Source: Nectonema munidae
Lineage: Eukaryota; Nematomorpha; Nectonematoida; Nectonematidae
Assembly (NCBI GenBank): GCA_030549495.1
Contig: JAUIRK010000708.1
Span: 310,001-374,000 of the forward strand
DNA: 64,000 nt
Direction of reading: 5' to 3'
The translations under genes and the position numbers were made by a program. The notes beneath the pieces were generated by a model. It ran no database searches. It worked only from the letters and a program-made list of their open reading frames with translations, and was not told the DNA's origin. This document shows positions 54,070 through 64,000 of this stretch, piece by piece (positions within the stretch are counted from its first letter, which is position 1; each line of letters begins with the position of its first letter).

Positions 54070-54140
54070 GCGCTTTCATACTTTTCTATGGAAAGCGCCA
54101 TTTTTCACTATTCAGTGCGTCGTCGAAAAAAATGGCGGCT
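54070..54140 (+). promoter_or_regulatory. Hairpin and YY1-like motif
   Basis: The stem GCGCTTTC...GAAAGCGC at about 54070-54098 is followed by AAAAAATGGCGGCTCG at about 54127. AAnATGGCGGC is the core of YY1-type sites near many animal promoters. No following gene could be identified, so function is a guess. Confidence 0.25.
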
Positions 54141-54883
54141 CGTTTCATCTTCTTTTCCTTTACTCTTTCTTCTTTCTTCAAAATGGCTTCTCCTTTTCTT
54201 CTGATCTAATTTTCTTAATTATTCACTTATAAATAATCTTATAAGGCTTTCCAAATAGGTTTTAAAAAATTACAAAATACCTAAGTAATATATATTTTAT
54301 CTTAATAAAATAATACCTGCAAAAAACTCTCAATCAGAAAGATTGTTCAGTACCGGTTCAAAAACTGTAAACAGTAAACGAAGTAGATTGAATTCAGAAA
54401 AAGCCGAAGAGTTCATTTTTTTGTTGGCAGAATAACGAATCGTTTAAAAATGAGCTTAAATAAAAGAGTTTATTACATCTTTTTGTTTCATGAACTACTT
54501 TTATATTTCATCATTGAGAAAGTTGTTCCCCGACCCACGCCGTTACCCATGGGGAGAGCATCTTCCCGACCCAAGCTAAAAATTCACTCCACGCTGGGCT
54601 CTGCAGTATACGTATTAGAACACAATTGTTATTATTTTCAATATGTCATTCAAGGCTGCAAAGTGTAATTTCGTAAACCCATCTATAGAAATATAGTATG
54701 AAAGGATAAATCATTTAATTTTTTTTTGATTTAGAGACACATGTTTTATATGATTGAATAGTAGGATGGATCCGTAGCTTTTTTTCTTATGATTTTTCTT
54801 CAGGCATAAAAACTCCAATAAAGTCGGGTAATAAATGGTAAACTGGGGTTTTGTTTGAAATAGGCCTAGCAGAAATAAAGATC

Positions 54884-56090
54884 TGTAAGTAAGTAAGTAA
54901 GTAAGTAATTTATTTGAGAAAAACGATATGTTCGAGGAGAAAAAAAAAAAAATCTATCTATATGCAATAATATTATAACTAAAACTTATGTAAAGCTGTG
55001 TGTGTGGATTACAGTAGTTTGTAGAAAACCGTTAAAGTAATCCCACAAAAACTAGTTTAAAAAATATAATAAAATGATAAAAACACATGTATATAAATAA
55101 TCAAATGGTAGTACACTAATATGTGGAACAAACAAAGCAAAATTTGTTAGAGCAAGAAGGAAGAGAGAGGTATTGAGAGAGGAACCAGAGTCTTGATATA
55201 ACTTTAAACTTAGGAATCGAATTATCACATTCGCCTAACAACCATCTATGGTTTTCATAAAAACTTACAACTTTAAATCTGACAGACAATTTAGAGGAGG
55301 CTAGTCTGTAGTTTGGCTTGTTGACTACAATTGGAAATCTCAACGAATAGGTAGTCTTAATTGTATAGGTGATGAGATTCAGAAATAATCTGTGATTTGA
55401 GTTGAGATTTGATAAAAGAAAAACACCAACTTTTGATGGAAAATATCATGTATCTTGAGGAGATTTAACCGTAGGAAAAGTTGATTTGTATGAGACAATC
55501 TAGGGCTTCCAGAAACAATTCTGACCTTTTTATAGATAATTTCCAAAGATGACAAATTGCAGTGTCCAAAATTGATGAGACTATATGAGAGGTGAGGAAG
55601 AAACAGAGTTTTAGAAGAATCAATAGAATTTGTGGTGGAAAAACTTTTAGTGTATTTTAAAATACCAGTAATTTTACTAAGCTTGGTAGATAGGAGGGAA
55701 ATATGAGATTGGAAGTCAAGCTTATTATCAATGTTTAAGCCGAGTAGATTAATATTAGAGACAACTTTCAAACCTTCATCAATAAAAACATTGAAGTCAG
55801 TATGAGGCTTCTTCGAAAATAACATGGTTTAGTTTTCGTATTATTGATACTCAAAAAATTGTTAACGATCCATTGCTTAACTTTCTCGAAATGATAGTGG
55901 AACGAAGCGCTTGTATCAGAAGAGAGAGGAAAGAGAAGGGTAATGTCATCAGGTATAAAAGGAATTTAAAAAAGGAGAGGACTGAAAATATCATTCATGT
56001 AAATTATAAAAAGTAGAGGGCCAAGAATGGATCCTTGAGGAACCCTCTGTTTAAAACGAGTGTAGGAGAGGTGGATTGTTGGAATTCTGT
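54884..56090 (-). pseudogene. LINE (CR1/Jockey-like) 3' fragment
   Basis: Read on the minus strand: PQGSILGPLLFIIYMNDIFS (RT block before the catalytic site), then a degraded motif C (FIPDDITLLF), YHFEKVKQWIVNNFLSINN, NINLLGLNIDNKLDFQSHIS, LPHLSYSLINFGHCN and VRIVSGSPRLSHTNQLFL. The 3' end carries a short TTAC repeat (54889-54909). Stops and shifts in the RT core; the last 148 codons (55379-55825) are open. Confidence 0.82.
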
Positions 56091-56861
56091 AGTATGGAAA
56101 CAGAATATTTATTGCAAGATTGATGTATATATTTGGTATGTGTTTAGTGAATACTAAAATGCATCACTTTCATCTTGAAATATGGTGAAGAATTTACTTG
56201 TATACATAAAAATTTATACTTTATAAAAGGTAAAGAAAATATACCCTGTTTCATTCTGAAAATAAAGATATCCTAGGAACAAATAGATTGATAAATGCTC
56301 TTACACGAGCAAAGATAATTCTGGACTTTTCATTCGATATGTTGAAATTTGTTTTCAATTAAAACTAATTTGTTTAACGTGCGCACATGCATCCCCATTA
56401 CTACATTCCCTAACTTTAATTTAGTGAGAACAATGCTTCATTCAAAGGCAAACTCAAGAGATTCCAATTTTGCTAATAATCCTTTTAAATATATTTCGGA
56501 TAAATGTGAGTTTTTTGCCTTATTGAGTACTTGGTATCGGAATGACAGTGATTTTTAATTTGATGTATGAACGATTTAATAATGTTCTAAAAAATTACTC
56601 ATAGCAAAACTTGAAACTCAGAGATTCAAGTTCGCTAAATTTCTTACTTTACAGTAACAATTTGTTTATATCGCAGATTACGATTAGAATAAGTCCATTA
56701 TTACTTTGCATGCCGTAAAAGACGACTAACTGTTTGAATAAATTAATTTCAAGCTTAAGAATTATTTTAAGTACTTTAAACTAAAATTCATACTTTTCTA
56801 AGAGAAGGGAAGGGTGGAGAGAATAAAAATTGGAGATTATTTGTCAATTGTTATGTTTCAA

Positions 56862-56885
56862 CAGAGAGAGAGAGAGAGAGAGAGT
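56862..56885. repeat. (GA)n microsatellite
   Basis: About 12 GA units. Confidence 0.9.
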
Positions 56886-56899
56886 GAGTTAAAAGAATG

Positions 56900-59800
56900 C
56901 TTGATTATATTCAATTTTATATCAAAAAGTCGTACTTTGTAAGTTCCAATATATGAATATATATTGATTCAAAATATCAATATATACATAAATATATATT
57001 GATATTTATTTATTTAATAAATGATTCTATTATAGAACAAAAATTATATTATAACAATTCACTTCTATTATATATTTATGCTGTATACTTTCCCTTTGAT
57101 GCGCTGACCTTCAAAAGTTCATTCTTTTAAAAAAAATGATTTTGCTCTTGCATGAAACTCATGAAAGTTTTTTCCAAATTTCACTTTTTGCTCTGAAACA
57201 ATTTTAGGTATTCGTATCACTTTTGTAGATAAAGTTATTATTGTTATTATGATAACAGTGAGTATGCGAATGGTAGCGGAAGATGGAATTCATCATTCCT
57301 CATAGAAGCTGGATAGAACATTTGTATCTCCTAAAGCTAAGTCATTTGTCAATAATCTGACAAAAGACATGCTAGGCTGGCTCATAGAAATTTTAAGTGT
57401 GGAATTGTCAAATTATTTAGCAAGTAAGTTGTATGTATTCAAGTAAAATGTAAAGGAAAAGAAGGCTTATAAATTTAACATTTTCAAATGTCTAATACAG
57501 ATACTTTTCATACAAACGAATGTCGTGTTTTCATATCCCCCTCTATCTATCTATTTAGCTAGCAAGAATATAACTCGAGAATATTTTAATACGCAATTCC
57601 CGAAGAGAAGAATAGGAACATATGAAACTAATTTAGAAAATATGCAATTGCTCGCTAAAAGAACACTTAGCTTCCGGGAAAATTTCTTTTTTTTTACATA
57701 TTATCTCATTTAATTGCTCCACTACTGAGATAAACACTGTTGAAAAATCAGAAAAATAGTTTGAATTTAATGGTTTATGCTTATTCAAAAAATGCAATTA
57801 TACTTTTAAATAGACAATTCAGGAATTAAAACAATAAATTAGAACTGAAAACAGTTAATATATATATTTTTAAATAGACAAAGCATATTTTTGTTTATTG
57901 TTATAGTAAAAATTTATTACATTCATTTTAGCATTGGAATGTGAAAAAAGTTTTAAAATGTATGATGGAACATGTGATTCCCAAAAATGTAATCAATTTT
58001 TGCTTGAACATGAAGAAAAAGGTAAATGTGATTATTTGACTGATGTTTTGTTTTTTGAAGGACAATTCTAATATCATTGAAAGTATTTTTGTGAATTATT
58101 GAATGAATGAACCGGTTAAAATTAAAATAGAAAATTTGTTAAAAAAATGAAGAAAAAATCAAATAAATCATCAATTTATTTCAATTCATCAAAAATAAAA
58201 ACTTTCAAATCAACTCTCAATAATCTAATAAAAATCTACTTTCAATTCAAAAAAATAATCAAATAAATAACTAGGAATTTCAGAATTATTTTTCAGAAGA
58301 AGCAAAGAACATATGCAAAAGGGATTGATTAATTTGTTTAAATATTTTTGTTAATAAATTTTCTTCTAATTTAATTGCTTAAAATAATTTGCCTTTGAAT
58401 GATTGAAATTTATTCATATACCAAAATAATGGTAAAATTTTTGAATGTATAAGTAAATTTGCAAAAATGCATTTTAGAATTTCAAAAGAGGGTAATGCAG
58501 TCGCAAAATGTGTGTTTGAAAAAGGTGGAAATGGTCTATATTTAAAATATACATATGGTGACATTATGTCAGTTTTTGTCTTATATATATATATAAAAAA
58601 TTGAAAACGAAGTACATTTTCTATTTTAATATTTGTTAAGAGAAAATTTTACTCTTTGAAAATTTGCTAACCTTCCTATTTCTCCATTACAATTTCAATT
58701 TTTTAGAATATAAAATTTCACACCTTTGGTCTACAGGTAATCATTTTTTAAGATTTTGTTTTTCATCAAATACAAAATTCCAATTAAAGATCAGGTAAAA
58801 TTTCATTTTCAAGTTAAGGTCATCGACCTTTATTTCAGATAATTTCGCCACCTTTATCAGATTCTCCCATTGAAATAAGGGAGCCATGCGAATATACTTT
58901 TATGTATACAAGTAAAGATAACTTATATACACAATATAAATAAAATTTAAAAGGCATACCACATGTGTGTCCTCAATACTTACCGTGAACACTCGCATTT
59001 AATCCGCACTTTTTATCAGAATTAATTGACCAAAAATGGGAGGGGGTGAAAGATTATTTACATAATCTAAATTTAACTCCAGAAAAAGAATTGAAACTCA
59101 AAAATTATTTTTTTTATTTATGTCTATTTATATATAGAGAAAAATTTAAGTCTGCGTTGGCAAAAAATATAATTAAAAAATTTGAAAACGAAACTAATTT
59201 CTGAGTATTTACCCTTTTAGCCTTTATAAAGATCGATTTTTCTAAATATTTTTGAAATTTTATTGAAATTTTAAGAGAAAATTGTATAACCTAAATGTCT
59301 TCAGTTGCTTATTATCACTGTCTCCCCATTTGGCCATTTTAATTACATAAAAGACGTACTTGTTTATTCAATTTCAATTCTTTAACCTTAGTTGTTTCGC
59401 GTATTGCAACATCATTTCTTCAAAAAAATGTTCTCACTTTGTTCAACCTTAAAAAGGTTTCGTAAAGATCATTACAAAGGAAAAAAAATAGACTTTTTTT
59501 AAATGGAATGGTGATATGATGGAGAGGATGATATTAAATTATGATGATGATTAAAAAATGATGATGATGATGATGTTAACGTCGTTCGAATAAAGCTGTT
59601 ACGGCTGTACAGAAGTTGAGGAATAAATATCAGTGTTTTTCTCTTCCTTTCAACGTTATCATTTCAAAACTTTTGAAAAGTGTGCTTGGTGAATTGTGTG
59701 AAAATGAAATAATTCTCACAAATATCGACTTTTGCATATGCACGCATACATGTGTTTTGAATATTCACGCGCTCATATATAAAATATAAAAACCTCATCT

Positions 59801-61380
59801 AGTGTGGAAGAATGGATTCTCTCGTTTTATTATTATTTTTATCGACAATAAATATCGCAAATATGAACTATCCAATCAGCTAAAAGCAAAGCACGCTTTA
59901 ATCAGCCAATAGGAAGACGGCGCATACTCAGCCAATAAGGAGGAAGCATTCTCATTTTTTCTCCATAGATATCTGACTCTGATGTTGTGAAAGAAGCATT
60001 TTGCATTAGTACGATTTAACCGCTAAAAAGGAAGAGAAGGCCATGATAATGTATGTGATGTATGTATAATATATTTATGTATATGTATGTGTGTCAAAAT
60101 GTATTGATCTCTCTCCTACATTATAATGTTTGTGTATGCGTTGTATATTTTTTGTGGAATAGCTGTTCGATAAAGCTATTTTCTACTTTCTCTCACTCAC
60201 TCACTCATTCACTCTATCTATCTCATTTTCTTTCATTTATTCCATTCTTGGCAGAAATATGCGATAAGATTTGTGAACTTTCCTAAATTTAAAACAACAA
60301 AACAAAGTTGTATACACTGTTTACTTTTTTTTAACTTGAAAATTGGTATATAATAATTGCCATATTTTCCTCCTTGCCAACCAAGAATCATCCATCCATT
60401 CATCAGAGAAGAAAAAAGTGAAAAAAGCTTTTTTTTTCATCCAAGATTTAAGTGGATAGGTAAGAAAGCGTACCCCCTTCTTTCAATAATACCTTCATTT
60501 CTCTTGGTGAAATTTTTCTTGCGTCCCTCCAAAATTTTTTTATCATCTTTATCCTACTCCAATATCTTCCAACCCTTTCCACCCTATTGCCACGTTAGAC
60601 GACATTATTTCAAAGGAATACCCCTAACTTATAAAATTATATTTAATGGAGTATAAAAAAGTGATGCGAAAAAGTCATCGAAGCGTAGTAGACAAATCGT
60701 GAAAGAGAAATTGGAAAAAGCTTATATTCTCAGTATAGTTTACCTGAATACTAGGATTCCAAAGTATTACACACGTCGGTATTATTTCATTGTGAGAATG
60801 TATTTCGTTCAACAATGAAGAAAATGCTATATCAAATTGAAAAGAGTTATAGGACAAAGTACTTCTTTGTTTTAATCAAGAAAAAATTTTGAATTTCAAA
60901 AATTGACAAGTCTTGTCATAAAAAGAAAAGAACAATTCTAATAAATGTTCTAACATGTTTCAGTTCGCATATGTGAGCAGTAAAGTATGAAATTAATATA
61001 ATTTGAGTATGGAGATAAACAAAAGGGTAAGCGGACAGTTAGCCTATGGACAACTTGCTTGACCTTCTTTTTGCCCAACTGGAATCTTTCCCGAAACACA
61101 TTTTGTCTATTACCATTATAAAACTTTTCAAATTATTTTATGATTTTAACCTCGTTTTATCTTTTAACTCATTTGTTTTTTTTATATCAAAAATATTTAT
61201 TATTTTTAAATAATATAAATTTTACTCTTAAAGTAATTCTGTCTATATTTTAGTAATAAATAGAATAATTTTTTGACATTATTTTCCAAAATTTTGACTT
61301 TATTGAAAAAAAAGTTGACCTAACATTTATTGACGGTCTCAACTTCAAAAATGGCTAAAAATTATGCAAAATTGCTTTCA
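56900..61380. other. Long intergenic stretch without recognisable gene
   Basis: AT-rich. Holds a short GAT/ATG repeat at 59553-59576 and a pyrimidine-rich stretch near 60180-60250. ORFs of 60-100 codons show no domain or plausible splice frame. I see nothing else. Confidence 0.45.
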
Positions 61381-61396
61381 AAATAAAATTTTTATT

Positions 61397-61600
61397 CTAT
61401 ATAAATTTTTTCACTAAAAATGTAAAAAAAGAATCAAGAATAAAAATATTTGAAGACAGAAAATTTCTGTCCTTTGCCATCAATTTTTTAAGCAATGAAA
61501 ACGAGCACTCGACAGCAACATATGTTGCTTGACAATTATTCAAAAATGTATATGTTGTAGGGAAAATATTTGAGTTTTCCAAGGCCGTTATTTTTTCAAA
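61397..61600 (-). pseudogene. hAT transposase C-terminal fragment
   Basis: Minus strand: ATYVAVECSFSLLKKLMAKD followed by RNFLSSNI. The pattern VExSFSxLKKL with RN matches the hATC dimerisation segment. Only this piece is visible. Confidence 0.65.
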
Positions 61601-61816
61601 TCATCTCGAGTGCCAACCTCATATGTTAATTTATGCAAACCAAAATCAACATAATTGTTTTATAATAATTTATTTAACACTTATATACAAATTTACATAA
61701 ATATACAATAAGTAAGTAAAATTATAATTAGCAATTAAAATATTGTATCAGTAATTAGTGCTTGACTCTTTGATAACGTTAACCAACTCTTCAATATCGG
61801 CACAATACTCTGTTAC

Positions 61817-62305
61817 GGTTCACTGTAATTTCATCGCGGTAATTTCATTGCACGTGGTAATTTCATCGCATAGTCAATTCATCGTGATGCAATTCATCGT
61901 TGGTATTTTCATGGTTAAGTATTTTCATCGTAGAGTAATTACATCGTCTTACTAATTTTATGATTGACGCTCAATGTTTTTTGTAAATATCCCTTTATAT
62001 TTTTTTTAAGTTTATTACGAACTTTTGTAAATGTTCTAATATCATAAAAAACTAATTCTTAAATATAAGGTTTTCATATTATCAGGCTATAATGACAAAA
62101 TAAAACAATATCTCTTTCTCACTTTTATAGCCTTAAAAAAAAGTATCTAATTTAATTAAAAAAAATAATATATATATATTAATCTTTGTGTTTTTTTAGA
62201 AAAAAAAATTGTAAATGTGTATTAATCTTTGTATTGCATCACGATGAATTTACTATGCGATGAAATTACCACGATGAAGTTACCACGATGAAATTACCGG
62301 ATACC
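61817..62305. mobile_element. MULE-type MITE with 9-bp TSD and subterminal repeats
   Basis: Direct repeat CTCTGTTAC at 61808-61816 and 62306-62314. Ends GGTTCACTGTAATTTCATCG and (reversed) GGTATCCGGTAATTTCATCG. Each end has several tandem copies of a 14-15-bp unit GGTAATTTCATCGTG, with arms of about 85 bp. 489 bp, non-coding. The 9-bp duplication points to the Mutator-like superfamily. Confidence 0.88.
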
Positions 62306-63413
62306 CTCTGTTACTTTGAGTTTCACAAAATTTTCTGAATTTTGAGGGGTCAATAGGTTTCTATGTGGATTCAATTCTGCTTTCATGTGCGAAAAATTTG
62401 CACAGATTAGTAGGTTGAGCTGAAAGAAGAGCAAAAGCAATTTTTTCATATATTACAGATCTAAGAATTCCGCAGAGATGTCCAAGATTCAAGAATAGCA
62501 GAAGACTTTTTTAAATTTTCCTCTTCCCGTTTTTTTCTTTGATCAGCAACTTAGATGTCCATAGTTCCGAAGATCTAAATTCAACTTGTTGCATTTCGAA
62601 ATCATCAATATCCATCCAACTAAAAAGTTTAAGCGGTGCATTTCTTAGGATTTGGAAAATACCTGGAAATTTTGATTTTAAAGTCTCTGGTAAAAATATC
62701 GAGTTTCATTGTAAATGCTTTCCAATAACTGAAAAGCTCGAGCACTGTTTGACCCTTTTCTTGTAATTTAAGACTGAGCTCATTCAAATGTATGTTTATG
62801 TCTGTCAGAAACATCCATTTTAATAACCAATTTTCATCATTCAATTCGGCAAAATGTTTCTGTTTCTTATCAAGAAAAACTTTAATAGCTGCAAGACAAG
62901 ATACAAATCTGAACAAAATTTTACCTCGACTAAGCCAGCTAACATTGCTGTATAACAAAAGGTCTCCATATTCACATCCAAATTCTAGTGGAAGAGATTT
63001 GAATTGTCTGTGGACGAGTGAAGAATGAGAAGTAAGATAGTTGACAATGTTGACAACACTTGTCTTCACTGAATCCAAATTTGAACATACGTTTTTAGCA
63101 CACAAGTTTTCCTGGTGTATAATACAATGAAAACTCAATAGTTTACGCCCCATATGATTTTCTAAGTTTTACAAATCCTCTCATTTAGCCGATCATTGAA
63201 GCAGCACCATCAGTTGTTACACAGAACAATTTGTTCAAGTCAACATCATGTTTGGTAAAATAACTATTGAATGAAGTCAAAATATCTTCCGCTTTGCTTC
63301 TGTTATAAAGCGATAATAAGAAACACAATCCTTAAATATGTGATTACTTTCGTGATACCGCGCAACGATCGTTAAACGGGATAAATCATTCAAGTCTGTG
63401 CTTTCATCTAAAG

Positions 63414-63667
63414 CAAGGATTCTCAATCTAGGATTCACGAACCCCTAGGTGTTCACAACAAGATTTCTAGGTGTACTTAGATGGCTCACAAAAGTATTTT
63501 CTGAATATGAAATTTAGTGCTAGCAGTGTCTGTTCATTCAATTTGTAGAATGTACCCTAATGAGGTATGCAATAAATTAACATTTTGTTCAATGTCAGAT
63601 TATTGGAGGTTCGGAAAGATGGTCTTATATCTCAGGGTACTTAACGGAAAATGGTTGAGAACCCCTG
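63414..63667. mobile_element. hAT MITE inside the transposase remnant, 8-bp TSD
   Basis: Perfect direct repeat ATCTAAAG at 63406-63413 and 63668-63675. Ends CAAGGATTCTCAATC and (reversed) CAGGGGTTCTCAACC, typical hAT. 254 bp, non-coding. Confidence 0.93.
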
Positions 63668-64000
63668 ATCTAAAGCCACGCTAAAGACTTGTGCTTGTTT
63701 CAATCCATTTATCTCTTTACTTGTCACATTTTCAGCCAGATCTTTTTTATTAAAGAAATTATATTTTTTTCGTAATACCACTACAAATTGAGTTAAGTGT
63801 TCAAACTACAAATTAAATTAAATCAACTTAAGTCCAATATCACGTAAACGCGTTATAAAAATTCATTTGGAAGACATGAGGTAAACTCACTGTCAAATTC
63901 AATGAAAAAATATAAATCAAATGATTAAGTCTGAAAGTTTTGGGTCTATGTGTTTATGAAAAAATTAAAAAAATAAAAATGCTCGCCCATAGTTAAAAGC

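Larger units (their letters stand above)
61748..63760 (-). pseudogene. GTF2IRD2-like hAT transposase remnant, interrupted twice
   Basis: Minus strand, in order: QVFSVALD-ESTDLNDLSRL (split by an inserted element), a frame change near 63300, FCVTTDGAASMIG then stop (near 63190; catalytic Asp region), LLSFHCIIHQENLCAKNVCS, LLYSNVSWLSRGKILFRF, FLTDINIHLNELSLKLQEKG, FEMQQVEF-type region, NFSHMKAELNPHRNLLTPQN and VKLKVTE-YCADIEELVNVI (split by a second inserted element) to the stop at 61748-61750. The blocks and their order match GTF2IRD2-type hAT transposases. Its own 5' end may lie beyond 64000. Confidence 0.85.

Noticed and set aside
60357-60656. 99-codon ORF rich in Pro, Phe and Ser
   Set aside because: No recognisable domain, signal peptide pattern or neighbouring exon; composition fits pyrimidine-rich chance sequence.
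1-64000. CRISPR array, phage, bacterial operon or defence island
   Set aside because: No regularly spaced repeats of that type, no operon-like ORFs; introns and retrotransposons show nuclear eukaryotic DNA.

Overview
AT-rich eukaryotic DNA (a rough impression is 70% A+T or more) from an invertebrate animal genome. The evidence is GT-AG spliced exons separated by kilobase introns, RTE and other non-LTR retrotransposons, tRNA-derived SINEs, and hAT, pogo/Tigger, MULE and piggyBac-type DNA transposons. The exact phylum cannot be settled from the sequence alone. There is no prokaryotic gene organisation, CRISPR array or operon.

The window is dominated by one host gene on the + strand, running from upstream of the window to a stop codon at 52646-52648. 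I assembled 19 exons by hand. All use GT-AG borders, all splice phases agree, and together they give 1457 continuous codons plus the stop. The product is a STAND-type NTPase of the NWD1/NWD2 (NACHT and WD-repeat domain) family: a NACHT P-loop module (exons B-C), winged-helix/superhelical linker (C-G), then about 14-15 WD40 blades (H-R), and a serine/lysine-rich tail ending in a CaaX-like Cys-Ser-Ile-Met. The first exons lie left of the window.

The introns are filled with mobile elements. In order: a MULE with 10-bp target-site duplication and its own tiny introns (3533-6001); a decayed ZBED/hAT copy (about 7455-9060); a 168-bp foldback element (9929-10096); a decayed copy of an unnamed transposase-like family (about 11620-12110); one half of a 400-bp inverted repeat pair (about 12500-12912, partner 51102-51505); a pogo/Tigger element (about 13423-15380); a tetranucleotide microsatellite (about 17876-17961); a 625-bp hAT deletion derivative with perfect 8-bp TSD (20963-21587); LINE fragments; piggyBac-like TTAA MITEs (17054-17148, 25546-25627, 31804-31933); a hAT MITE carrying a SINE (28182-28678); a more complete copy of the unnamed family, with candidate ends (32500-34675); a nearly full-length RTE retrotransposon with a 16-bp TSD (38795-41877); a pogo remnant; a ZBED-type hAT (44531-46944); and seven or more tRNA-headed SINE copies.

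Downstream of the gene (52.65-64 kb) I see no convincing host gene. There is a minus-strand LINE fragment (about 54884-56090), simple repeats, and at the right edge a minus-strand GTF2IRD2-like hAT transposase remnant. Two younger elements have inserted in its coding sequence, each leaving a perfect target-site duplication.

Several short tracts (7100-7420, 9120-9230, 23700-23800, 25990-26015, 28215-28231) consist of runs of stretched homopolymers and look like unreliable consensus.
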